This document shows positions 27,598-35,346 of a DNA stretch of 64,000 nucleotides, in pieces. Every line of letters starts with the position of its first letter. The stretch's first letter is position 1. Made by a program: the position numbers and the translations under genes. Under the pieces are notes generated by a model. That model was not told the DNA's origin. It did no database searches and worked only from the letters and a program-made list of their open reading frames with translations. The DNA is from Bradyrhizobium diazoefficiens. GTDB lineage: Bacteria > Pseudomonadota > Alphaproteobacteria > Rhizobiales > Xanthobacteraceae. Location of the stretch: assembly GCF_016616425.1 (NCBI RefSeq), contig NZ_CP067101.1, positions 3,906,001-3,970,000 on the forward strand. Direction: 5' to 3'.

Positions 27598-30500
27598 TGG
27601 CATCGATCTCGGAGCCCTTCATCCGCCGCCCGGTCGCGACCACGCTGCTGTCGATCGGGTTGTTCCTGCTGGGTGTGGTCGCCTACGAGTTTCTTCCCGT
27701 CGCCTCGGTCCCGAACGTCGACTTCCCCGCCATCTTCGTCTCGGCCAGCCGGCCCGGTGCCGACCCGTCCGTGATGGCGGCGACGGTGGCTTCTCCATTG
27801 GAGCGGCGGCTCGGCGAGATCGCCGGCATCAACCAGATCACCTCGACCTCGACGCTCGGCACGACCAGCATCCAGCTCCAGTTCGACATCGGCCGCAGCA
27901 TCGACAAGGCCGCGCGCGACGTCCAGGCGGCGATCAACGCCGCGATGATCGACCTTCCGAGCGACCTGCCGGCGCTGCCGCGCTTCCGCAAGGCCAATAC
28001 CGCCGGCGCGCCCGTCTTCGTGCTGGCACTGACCTCGAAGACCCTTGCTGCCAGCGCGATCTACGACGTCGCCGACACCGTGCTGGCGCAGCGCATCTCG
28101 CAGGTTCCGGGCGTCGGCAACGTGACCATCAGCGGCGCCGACCAACCGGCGGTGCGCGTGCAGCTCAATCCGGTGGCACTCTCGAACGCAGGCATTGCCA
28201 CTGACGACGTCCGTACCGCGATCATCAACGCCAATCCGCTCGGCCCCGTCGGCATCTTCAACGGCGAGCGCCAGAGCGAGACGCTGGCGCTCAACCGGCA
28301 GATGCGCACCGCCAAGGAATTCCGCGACATCGTCATCAAGAGCTCGAGCGGCAATTTCTTGCGCCTGTCTGACGTCGCCGACATCGAGGATTCCGTCCGC
28401 AACGCCCGTTCCATCGCCTGGTTCAACAAGCAGCCGGCCGTGCTGATCCAGATCACCAAGCAGGGCGACGCCAACGTCATCGACACCGTCGACAGGGTGA
28501 AGGCGCTGATCCCGGAGCTCAGGCAATGGATTCCGGCCGGCGTGGAGGTGTCCACCCTGGTCGACCGCACCAGCACGATTCGCGCCAGCGTGCTCGACAT
28601 GCAATGGACGCTGCTGGCGACCGCGATCCTGGTGATGATCGTGGTGTTCCTGTTCCTGCGGAGGCTGACGCCGACGATCGCGGCCGGCATCTCGGTGCCG
28701 CTGGCGCTGGCCGGCACCTGCGCGGGCATGTGGATCGCGGGCTTCTCGATCGACAATCTGTCGCTGATGGCGCTCGCGATCTCCGTCGGCTTCGTGGTCG
28801 ACGACGCCATCGTCATGATCGAGAACATGTATCGCAATCTCGAGCACGGCATGCGGCCGTTCCGGGCCGCGCAGGAGGGCGCGAAGCAGATCGGCTTCAC
28901 GGTGGTCTCGATCAGCCTGTCGCTGGTCGCGGCGTTCACGCCGCTGATCTTCATGGACGGCATCGTCGGCCGCCTGCTGCGCGAATTCTCGCTGACGCTG
29001 ACCTTCGCCATCCTGGTCTCGACGCTGGTGTCGCTCACGGTGACGCCGATGATCTGCGCCCATTACGTCCGGCAGCCCGCGTCCGCCACCGCGACCCTGT
29101 TCGACCGCATCGTCGAGGGCTCGCTGTCGCGCATCGTCGCCTTCTACAGCCGAACCTTGCGCACCGTGCTGGAATTCCCGCTGGCGACGCTGCTGGTGTT
29201 CTTCGCCATCATCGGCCTCACCGTGACGCTCTACATCAAGGTCCCCAAGGGCTATTTTCCGACCGACGATTCCGGCTTCGTGATCGGGGCGACGCGGGCC
29301 TCGGCCGACATCTCGTTCCAGTCGATGCTCGGTCTCCAGCAGCGGCTTGCCGACATCGTGATGCTGGACCCGGCGGTCGCCGGGATCGGCTCGACCGTCG
29401 GCGCCGGCGGCGGGCCGGGAGGAGCGACTTCGAACCGCGGCATCATGTACATCAGCCTCAAGCCGCCCGAGCAACGAGATCACGTCTCGACGCAGGTCGT
29501 GATTGACCGGCTGCGGAAGGCACTGTTTCCCGTGCCCGGCATCCGCCTCTTCATGTTCGCCGCCCAGGACGTCCGGGCCGGCGGCCGGCAGAGCGATTCC
29601 AATTACCAGTATACGCTCTCAAGCACCGACCTCGACTTGCTCCAGAAGTGGGCGCCGATCGTGGCCAAGCGCATGGAGACGGTCGAGGGTATCACCGATG
29701 TCTCGAGCAACCGCGATCCCGGCGGACTTCAACTCACATTGAACATCGACCGCCAGAAGGCCTCGGCGCTCGGCGTCAAGGTCCAGGACATCAACAACGC
29801 GCTGAACAACGCGTTCTCGCAGCGGCAAATCTCGATCATCTACACCCAGCGCAACCAGTACATGATCGTGCTGGAGATCGATCCGAAATTCCAGGTCGAT
29901 CCCGCCAACCTCGATCGCATCTACGTGGCGGGTGCCGGCGACGCGCAAGTGCCGCTGTCGGCCGTTGTGCACGCAACGCGAGGTCTTGCCGCGCTCGCGG
30001 TCTACCACTCGCAGTCGTTCCCCTCGACCACGGTGTCGTTCAACCTGCTGCCGGACGTGCAGCTTCAGGCGGCGACGCAGAACATCCAGCGGGCGGTCGA
30101 GGAGCTGCACATGCCCGAGGGTATCCGCGGCAGTTTCGACGGCAATGCCGGCGACTTCGCCAGGACCAGCGGCCGGCAGCCGCTTCTGATCCTCGGCGCT
30201 CTGGTGGCGATGTATATCGTGCTCGGAGTGCTCTATGAGAGCCTCGCCCATCCGCTCACGATCATCTCGACGCTGCCCTCGGCCGGGCTCGGCGCGCTGC
30301 TCGCCTTGCAGCTGACCAACACGCCGCTGACGGTGATCGCATTCATCGGCATCATCCTCTTGATCGGCATCGTCAAGAAGAACGGCATCATGATGGTGGA
30401 TTTCGCGCTCGACGCCGAACGCCAGCGCGGCCTGTCCTCGGCGGAGGCGATCTTCGAAGCCTGCCAGGCGCGCTTCCGCCCGATCCTGATGACGACAATG

Positions 30501-30701
30501 GCGGCGCTGTTCGCCGGCATTCCGCTCGTGGTCGCGACCGGCCCCGGCACGGAGCTGCGCCGTCCGCTCGGCATCACCATCATCGGCGGCCTGTTCGTTT
30601 CGCAGATCCTGACGCTCTACACCACGCCGGTGATCTACCTCTTGATCGATCGCCTGCGGCGGCGGTCCGAGCCGCGTCCGCTGGCGCTGCCGGCGGAATA
30701 G
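27597..30701 (+). CDS. mdtC: RND multidrug efflux permease, MdtC type
   Basis: 1034-residue second RND pump, parallel to the upstream one. The start ATG 27597 overlaps the mdtB stop by one base and gives MASISEPFIRRPVATTLL. The Asp pair of the proton relay is in FVVDDAIVMIENMYRN, and GIVKKNGIMMVDFALDAER is the C-terminal signature. Two adjacent, non-identical HAE1 pumps with one adaptor is the MdtABC/MuxABC arrangement, in which both subunits are needed. The long open frame upstream of 27597 is a shadow of mdtB. Confidence 0.92.
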   Translation: MASISEPFIRRPVATTLLSIGLFLLGVVAYEFLPVASVPNVDFPAIFVSASRPGADPSVMAATVASPLERRLGEIAGINQITSTSTLGTTSIQLQFDIGRSIDKAARDVQAAINAAMIDLPSDLPALPRFRKANTAGAPVFVLALTSKTLAASAIYDVADTVLAQRISQVPGVGNVTISGADQPAVRVQLNPVALSNAGIATDDVRTAIINANPLGPVGIFNGERQSETLALNRQMRTAKEFRDIVIKSSSGNFLRLSDVADIEDSVRNARSIAWFNKQPAVLIQITKQGDANVIDTVDRVKALIPELRQWIPAGVEVSTLVDRTSTIRASVLDMQWTLLATAILVMIVVFLFLRRLTPTIAAGISVPLALAGTCAGMWIAGFSIDNLSLMALAISVGFVVDDAIVMIENMYRNLEHGMRPFRAAQEGAKQIGFTVVSISLSLVAAFTPLIFMDGIVGRLLREFSLTLTFAILVSTLVSLTVTPMICAHYVRQPASATATLFDRIVEGSLSRIVAFYSRTLRTVLEFPLATLLVFFAIIGLTVTLYIKVPKGYFPTDDSGFVIGATRASADISFQSMLGLQQRLADIVMLDPAVAGIGSTVGAGGGPGGATSNRGIMYISLKPPEQRDHVSTQVVIDRLRKALFPVPGIRLFMFAAQDVRAGGRQSDSNYQYTLSSTDLDLLQKWAPIVAKRMETVEGITDVSSNRDPGGLQLTLNIDRQKASALGVKVQDINNALNNAFSQRQISIIYTQRNQYMIVLEIDPKFQVDPANLDRIYVAGAGDAQVPLSAVVHATRGLAALAVYHSQSFPSTTVSFNLLPDVQLQAATQNIQRAVEELHMPEGIRGSFDGNAGDFARTSGRQPLLILGALVAMYIVLGVLYESLAHPLTIISTLPSAGLGALLALQLTNTPLTVIAFIGIILLIGIVKKNGIMMVDFALDAERQRGLSSAEAIFEACQARFRPILMTTMAALFAGIPLVVATGPGTELRRPLGITIIGGLFVSQILTLYTTPVIYLLIDRLRRRSEPRPLALPAE

Positions 30702-30737
30702 GTTGTTGAACGCCCGCATGAAGCGTATAGCGGCCCC

Positions 30738-31469
30738 ATGTCGAACCCGCCAGATGCGGCCGCTGCCGATCCGATCCCCGAGTGCCCGCATTGCCAGAAG
30801 CCGATGCCGCTGTGCATCTGCGACAGCGTTACGCCGATCGAAAATCGGCTGTCGCTCCTGATCCTCCAGCACCCGCAGGAGCAGGACAGGGCGCTCGGCA
30901 CCGCGCGCCTGCTTGCCAGGCATTTCGCCGGTGCCACGGTGCGGGTCGGCCTGTCCTGGCCGAGCTTGTCCAAGGCGCTGGGACGACCGGTCGAGAATGC
31001 CGCGCGCTGGGCCGTGCTCTATCTCGGCTCGGCACGCGCCGCCGATCTCGAAGCGGAAGGCGAGATCGTCGCGCTGAGCCGCAAGGGCGAAGTCGCGGAG
31101 AACCAGCGTGCAATCCTCGGCAAGCTCGAAGGGGTCGTGCTGCTCGACGGCACCTGGAGCCAGGCCAAGGCACTGTGGTGGCGCAATCCCTGGATGCTCA
31201 AGTGCCAGCGCGTGATCCTCAACCCGGCACACCCCTCGCGCTATGGGCGCCTGCGCCGCGAGCCGCGCAGCGACGGGCTCTCGACCATCGAGGCTGCGGC
31301 CACGATTCTCGCCAGCCTCGAGCGGCGTCCTGACATCGCCGACACACTGAACGCGAGCTTTGAACGGCTGTTGACACGCTACCGCGAGGTCCAGGCCGAG
31401 ATGCCCGAATTGGCGCCCAAACCCGCGCCGAAGGGCCGGCGCGACTTCCGGCGGCGCAAACGAGGCTGA
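30738..31469 (+). CDS. DTW-domain tRNA-uridine aminocarboxypropyltransferase
   Basis: 243-residue protein of the DTW family (E. coli TapT/YfiP). The E. coli member transfers the 3-amino-3-carboxypropyl group of SAM to uridine 47 of tRNA (acp3U). The N-terminal zinc site is C16, C19, C26, C28 (CPHCQKPMPLCIC), the DTW motif is LLDGTWSQAK with DGTW at 137-140, and STIEAAATIL is the second signature. The C-terminus is basic (KGRRDFRRRKRG), suited to RNA binding. It lies 36 bp after mdtC and 117 bp before a tRNA-Cys gene; the second proximity is probably chance. Confidence 0.88.
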   Translation: MSNPPDAAAADPIPECPHCQKPMPLCICDSVTPIENRLSLLILQHPQEQDRALGTARLLARHFAGATVRVGLSWPSLSKALGRPVENAARWAVLYLGSARAADLEAEGEIVALSRKGEVAENQRAILGKLEGVVLLDGTWSQAKALWWRNPWMLKCQRVILNPAHPSRYGRLRREPRSDGLSTIEAAATILASLERRPDIADTLNASFERLLTRYREVQAEMPELAPKPAPKGRRDFRRRKRG

Positions 31470-31585
31470 CAGGCTAAGAAAGCATCGCGCTTGAGGTCTC
31501 CGTCAAGGCGCTCGAAGTCGCCTGGAAAGTGGGACGAAGGCGGTTGCCTAAACCCTTCATCCCCTATATTGCTCCGGCCTTACGG

Positions 31586-31659
31586 GGCCACGTGGCGGAG
31601 TGGTTACGCAACGGTCTGCAAAACCGTGTACACCAGTTCAATTCTGGTCGTGGCCTCCA
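31586..31659 (+). tRNA. tRNA-Cys (GCA)
   Basis: 74-nt cloverleaf. The acceptor arm GGCCACG pairs with CGTGGCC, the anticodon stem ACGGT/ACCGT encloses CTGCAAA with anticodon GCA, and the T arm is ACCAG/CTGGT around TTCAATT. The discriminator T is followed by an encoded CCA (31657-31659). Confidence 0.96.
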
Positions 31660-31910
31660 TAACAAGCTATTGGAACTCCTTGTAGACTTCATTCGCGCTC
31701 AGTTCCGCTGATCCGGCCTGCTAGCGGATTGCAAATTCCACGTAGCCGCGCACAGCAAGACCTTTCCCACCATACGGCGGCCCGCTGGTGTGTCTCGACG
31801 AGGTTGCTGTTCGAAACGACTCTGCGGCCAGGGGCGTATCGGTCAGTCGATCACCTCGGAGGCTAGGACGCGCTGAAGCGCCCCAAAGAGGATGGATTCT
31901 CCAGCTAATC

Positions 31911-32063
31911 CTAGTGCAACACGCGGGCGGCTTCGGCGAGCCGGACTTTCTCTCTCAGATCTTCAAGCTCCGCAATAGCGTCCAACAACGCGAGCAGCTT
32001 GTCGCGGATAGCATGTGTCAAATCGGACTTCGGACGCTTTGAAATACGAACTCGCTGTCCCAT
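31911..32063 (-). CDS. Small hypothetical protein
   Basis: 50 residues from ATG 32063, which has GGAGG 9 bases upstream on the minus strand. The sequence is basic at first (MGQRVRISKRPKSDL), then a regular Leu/Ala/Glu helix (LLALLDAIAELEDLREKV) likely to form a coiled coil. The open frame extends to 32102, but the ribosome-binding site favours 32063. No family recognised. The flanking 31660-31910 shows no gene. Confidence 0.45.
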   Translation of the reverse strand: MGQRVRISKRPKSDLTHAIRDKLLALLDAIAELEDLREKVRLAEAARVLH

Positions 32064-32290
32064 CAGTGCGCGCCTCCATGCTTGGGCAGGTCCAATAGGC
32101 AAGGAGCGTGCCTGTCCCGCAAAACCACGCCTATCAATCGAGCGCTGGAATGACGGTGGGCGGCATCGTCCGATTTATCCAGAAATCCGAGCTGAAGGGG
32201 GCTCGACTCATTCGCGGGGCGCGCGCGATCCATGACAGCATCGTTCAAAAATCCCGCAAGGCGGGACGCTTCCGTTGGCGATGAAGATAG

Positions 32291-32500
32291 TCAGCAGGCC
32301 GCGTACCAGCCTTCGGGAAACGGCAGGAGGGGCCAAGCGCCCTCGTTGTCATTGGCGGCCCTTGGCGTTGCCTGGGACGTCACGCCAAAATACCACGAGC
32401 GGGAGACGAGTTCCTCCTCTGCCGCGGGAGCCAAGTCTTCATAGGTCATGGCGTCCCGGACGGCATCCAGCAGCAAGTTGAATTCGGCTTCGCTTCTCAT
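32291..32500 (-). CDS. Small hypothetical protein
   Basis: 69 residues, starting MRSEAEFNLLLDAVRDAMTY at ATG 32500 with GAGGG close upstream. It is acidic in the first half and ends in an aromatic, Pro-rich tail (WPLLPFPEGWYAAC). It contains the short motif ANDNEG, which I associate with many small alphaproteobacterial proteins of unknown role. No domain recognised. No other gene is evident between it and the Cys-rich gene on the other strand. Confidence 0.45.
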   Translation of the reverse strand: MRSEAEFNLLLDAVRDAMTYEDLAPAAEEELVSRSWYFGVTSQATPRAANDNEGAWPLLPFPEGWYAAC

Positions 32501-32661
32501 CGCACCCTCGCAGAACGCAGATGGCGCAACGTCGCAAAGCCGGTTTGTTACCCGATTGAACCGATCGCTCGCATTTTAACGATCCGGCGATTGGGTCCCG
32601 ATTGGTTAGCGATCTCTAAAAATCTCATTGGGAAGCCTACGTTCCGTCTGACCGTACCCAG

Positions 32662-32677
32662 TGTGAGAGGGATCACA
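32662..32677. promoter_or_regulatory. CRP/FNR-type palindrome
   Basis: TGTGAGAGGGATCACA has perfect TGTGA-N6-TCACA symmetry, 83 bp upstream of the ATG of the Cys-rich exported protein, a position suited to activation. It has the same form as the site at 7574-7589. Confidence 0.45.
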
Positions 32678-32760
32678 TCCTTGCCGATCTATTTTTCCTA
32701 CCTCTCACACGACACCGGCCGAAACGGACCGGGAGGGCAGGGCAGACAGGAGAACAGGTC

Positions 32761-33024
32761 ATGAAGGCGAGGTTCTTGCGGTTTGCGCGTGTGAGAAGCC
32801 GGGCGCGCCGCGCCTCCACCCTCGGGCTGTTCCTGACGCTGTTTGCCTTCGCAGCCCAGGCGCAGCAAGGAGCGCCGGAGCAGCGCCGGGCCTGCACCCC
32901 TGACGTCCACCGGCTCTGCGGCGGCGAGATCCCCAACGTCCGCACCATCACGGCGTGCCTGCGGCGCAACTGCTCGAGCCTGAGCGAGGCCTGCCGCACC
33001 GCGTTCGATCAGGCCGGCGGCTGA
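32761..33024 (+). CDS. Exported cysteine-rich repeat protein
   Basis: 87 residues from ATG 32761, with AGGAG 8 bp upstream. A basic N-terminus (about residues 4-18) and a hydrophobic core (LGLFLTLFAFAAQAQ) form a signal peptide. The mature part has five Cys (45, 53, 66, 71, 78) in the pattern ACTPDVHRLCGGEIPNV, ACLRRNCSSLSEAC. This pattern recurs in small alphaproteobacterial 'cysteine-rich repeat' proteins of unknown role, which resemble single Cys-rich repeats of Golgi/FGF-receptor proteins. It is probably periplasmic with disulfides. It may be controlled by the CRP-type palindrome at 32662. Confidence 0.75.
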   Translation: MKARFLRFARVRSRARRASTLGLFLTLFAFAAQAQQGAPEQRRACTPDVHRLCGGEIPNVRTITACLRRNCSSLSEACRTAFDQAGG

Positions 33025-33139
33025 AGCCTGTGGATTTGTGCGCAGCAAGTAGCTGGTGCGGGCTCGCGAATCCGGCGTCGTGCGCCTGTGGATATGCTGC
33101 GGACAGGCTGTGGAGCGCAAGGCCGACGCGTCAAACTCA

Positions 33140-33277
33140 GTCTCGTGCCCCGGACGCGGCGCAGCACGAGTTGATGCGCTGCAGAGCCGGGGCCCATGCG
33201 ACAGCATGTCGTGCGGTTTCCTGGGTCCCCGCTCTGCGCAGCAGCGTAAGAACGCTGCAGCGCGTCCGGGACATGAG
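33140..33277. repeat. Bradyrhizobium-type dispersed palindrome
   Basis: An imperfect inverted repeat about 138 bp long with arms of roughly 55 bp. The left arm begins GTCTCGTGCCCCGGACGC and the right arm ends GCGTCCGGGACATGAGA; CTGCAGAGCCGGGGCCCA pairs with TGGGTCCCCGCTCTGCGC nearer the centre. I recall near-identical palindromes scattered between genes in Bradyrhizobium. The rest of 33025-33466 shows no gene. Confidence 0.7.
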
Positions 33278-33466
33278 AGGCCACCGGAATTGCATTTTGC
33301 CGAACGCTCCCTGCATTTCGTCTCAAATTGCAACCCGCGCGTGCAAGAAGTCTTGATCAGGTATGAGCTAGGGGTGGAGCGCCCGACTTGAACGCCGACC
33401 CGGGGCACGACGACTAACAGGTTGCGTGCATGAGGATCAGGGAAACGTGATTAGGTCTCCTCTTCC

Positions 33467-33496
33467 TAAAGCACCAAAATGGTGCTTTAGTGCTTT
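33467..33496. promoter_or_regulatory. Palindromic operator or hairpin before the pspA-like gene
   Basis: TAAAGCACC, the loop AAAAT and GGTGCTTTA form a perfect 9-bp inverted repeat (33467-33489). It is followed at once by a third half-site GTGCTTT (33490-33496), 2 bp before ATG 33499. The position suggests a repressor site or an mRNA hairpin that hides the start. No Shine-Dalgarno is visible for 33499. Confidence 0.5.
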
Positions 33497-33498
33497 CC

Positions 33499-34653
33499 AT
33501 GAGCCAATCGCCCCGAAACGCGCCGTCCGCGCTGCGTTACAGGCTCGCCCCTGATCCGGCCGCCAAGGCCGCACTGGAGGCGACGTTTAGGGCTTATGAC
33601 CGCATGATGGAGATCCTCGATGAGGTCGCACGGAGCCACAATGTCGGCTCCAATGTCGTGCTGCTGCATGCCCACGCCTATGATCCGATCCGGAAAGCAA
33701 CCGCGCTGCCGTCACGCCTGGTGACGCTGGGCCTGCGTGACCGCACCGAATATCGCGCGGCGCAGGGCCGCCGCCTGCCGCTGGATGACAAGCTCGCCAA
33801 GATCAAGGGCCCGGCCACCATTTCGATTGCGACCGTGCAAGGGCGTTTCAGCGTGCCCTTCGACTATGCCGGCTATGCCGAGGGCTGGGGGCAAAGCGTG
33901 CCCGCGCGCCTGGTTCGCACCGAGGACGGTTTCGAAGTCCACTACGGCGTCACGCCGAACAGTCTGCCAGAGGAGGAGAACGCCATGGATACCATCGCTG
34001 CCGCTCCCGAGAATTTCCTGTCCCGGGTCGGGCGCCTGATCGCCGGGATTGCCTATGACGCGATCGAGCAGGCGGAAGGCAAGAACAAGCTTGGGGTCGT
34101 CGGACAGGCCATCCGCGAGATCGAGCGTGCCGAGAGCGAAGCGCGCGATGCGCTCGCCGCTGCGCGTGCCGAGGAATATCGCCTCAACGCCCGCCGCACC
34201 GAGATCGAGCGCGAGATGGCCGATCTCGCGCCCAAGATCGAGGGCGCGATCACGGACGGGCGCGACGACCTCGCCCGCGCCGGCATCGCGCGGCAGATGG
34301 ATCTGGAGGCGCAGTTCGAGGTGCTCTCCCGCGCCATCGACGAGAACGACGAGAAGATCGAACAATGCGTCACCTCGCTGCGCGCCGTGCTCTCGGCGCT
34401 CCAGGATGCCGAGCAGCGTCGCGCCGATCTGGAAAAGAGCGAGGCGGCTGCAAACCATCAGGCCTCGACGTCACCCCGCAAGCCGGGCGGCGCGTCTGCG
34501 GCGGCGAAAGCGCTGCGGGCGGGCAGAGCCGTGGCGCGGGCCACCGGCGTGCCGCCGGGCATCCCGTATTCGAGCGACATCGACGAGCTCAGCACGTTGC
34601 ATCGCGACAAGGAAATTGCGGCGAGGCTGGCGCGGCTCAAGTCGCGCTCCTGA
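33499..34653 (+). CDS. PspA/IM30-like protein with an extra N-terminal domain
   Basis: 384 residues from ATG 33499 (a GTG at 33490 is also in frame). The part from about 163 onward (MDTIAAAPENFLSRVGRL) is PspA/IM30-like: a short amphipathic start, then about 150 residues of charged coiled coil (IREIERAESEARDALAAARAEE, shortened: IREIERAESEARDALA), and a Pro/Ala/Arg-rich tail. Such proteins bind stressed membranes. The first 150 residues are not part of PspA; they begin LRYRLAPDPAAKAALEATF and contain a beta-rich segment, loosely like the N-terminal part of TnpB/OrfB proteins, with no nuclease domain. An in-frame ATG at 33985 with AGGAGG 8 bp upstream could make a second, PspA-only product. 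YqiJ-like and flotillin genes follow. Confidence 0.7.
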   Translation: MSQSPRNAPSALRYRLAPDPAAKAALEATFRAYDRMMEILDEVARSHNVGSNVVLLHAHAYDPIRKATALPSRLVTLGLRDRTEYRAAQGRRLPLDDKLAKIKGPATISIATVQGRFSVPFDYAGYAEGWGQSVPARLVRTEDGFEVHYGVTPNSLPEEENAMDTIAAAPENFLSRVGRLIAGIAYDAIEQAEGKNKLGVVGQAIREIERAESEARDALAAARAEEYRLNARRTEIEREMADLAPKIEGAITDGRDDLARAGIARQMDLEAQFEVLSRAIDENDEKIEQCVTSLRAVLSALQDAEQRRADLEKSEAAANHQASTSPRKPGGASAAAKALRAGRAVARATGVPPGIPYSSDIDELSTLHRDKEIAARLARLKSRS

Positions 34654-34663
34654 GTGCCGTGTC

Positions 34664-35323
34664 ATGAGCGCTCTGCTCGCACACGTCATGGCGCCGGAGG
34701 TCAGGCCGTTCGCCATCGCGGCGGCCATGATCGTCATCGTCGGTTCGATCGAGGCGGTCTCGATGCTGGTGGGGGCCTCCTTGAGCGAGATGCTCGGCAC
34801 CAACATCGATTTCGGTCATCCCAGCGACAATGGCGTGATCAACGCCATTTCCTGGATCAATGTTGGCGGCGTGCCGCTTCTGGTCTTCCTGCTGCTGCTG
34901 CTCGGCGCCTTCTCCATCACCGGCTTCCTGATCCAGGACATCGCGCGAATGGTTGCGGGTCCCTTGCCGGCGACGGCCGCTTCGGTCGGGGCCGTCGTGG
35001 TCTCGGTTCCGCTGGTCCGTGCCGCCAGCCGGGCCATCGCGCGGGTGATTCCGAAGGATGAAAGCTACGCCGTCGGCTTAGGGGATCTTGTCGGCCGCAT
35101 CGGCGAGGTCGTCATCGGCCCGCTCGACCAGGGGCCGCCCGGCCGCGTCAGCGTCGCCGACGTTCATGGCAACCGCCACTTCGTCTGGGCGGTCGCGGCG
35201 CCGGCATCGGGGCCGCTGCCGCAGGGAACCATGGTCCTGCTGGTCGATCGCGATGGCACGCGCTTTGTCGCGGTCAAGGCCGGCGATGAACTCAAACCGT
35301 CGAAGCCTACTCTAATCAACTAG
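34664..35323 (+). CDS. YqiJ-like OB-fold membrane protein
   Basis: 219 residues. Membrane segments at about 14-37, 69-95 and 100-120 are followed by a soluble C-terminal domain (about 135-210) rich in beta structure (GLGDLVGRIGEVVIGPLDQG, shortened: GLGDLVGRIGEVV; GTMVLLVDRDGTRFVA), fitting the YqiJ/NfeD-like OB fold. YqiJ proteins are encoded next to YqiK flotillins in many bacteria and are thought to work with them in the inner membrane. The start ATG 34664 lies 10 bp after the PspA-like gene and the flotillin gene follows after 23 bp, so a single operon is likely. Confidence 0.8.
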   Translation: MSALLAHVMAPEVRPFAIAAAMIVIVGSIEAVSMLVGASLSEMLGTNIDFGHPSDNGVINAISWINVGGVPLLVFLLLLLGAFSITGFLIQDIARMVAGPLPATAASVGAVVVSVPLVRAASRAIARVIPKDESYAVGLGDLVGRIGEVVIGPLDQGPPGRVSVADVHGNRHFVWAVAAPASGPLPQGTMVLLVDRDGTRFVAVKAGDELKPSKPTLIN

Positions 35324-35346
35324 CAAATCATTCATTGGAGAATATC

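Noticed and set aside
31660..31910. Island boundary at tRNA-Cys
   Set aside because: No integrase next to it and no repeat of the tRNA 3' end found in the window.
32063..32248. 61-codon minus-strand ORF
   Set aside because: No ribosome-binding site, low-complexity mixture typical of random frames; it lies upstream of the better 50-aa candidate.
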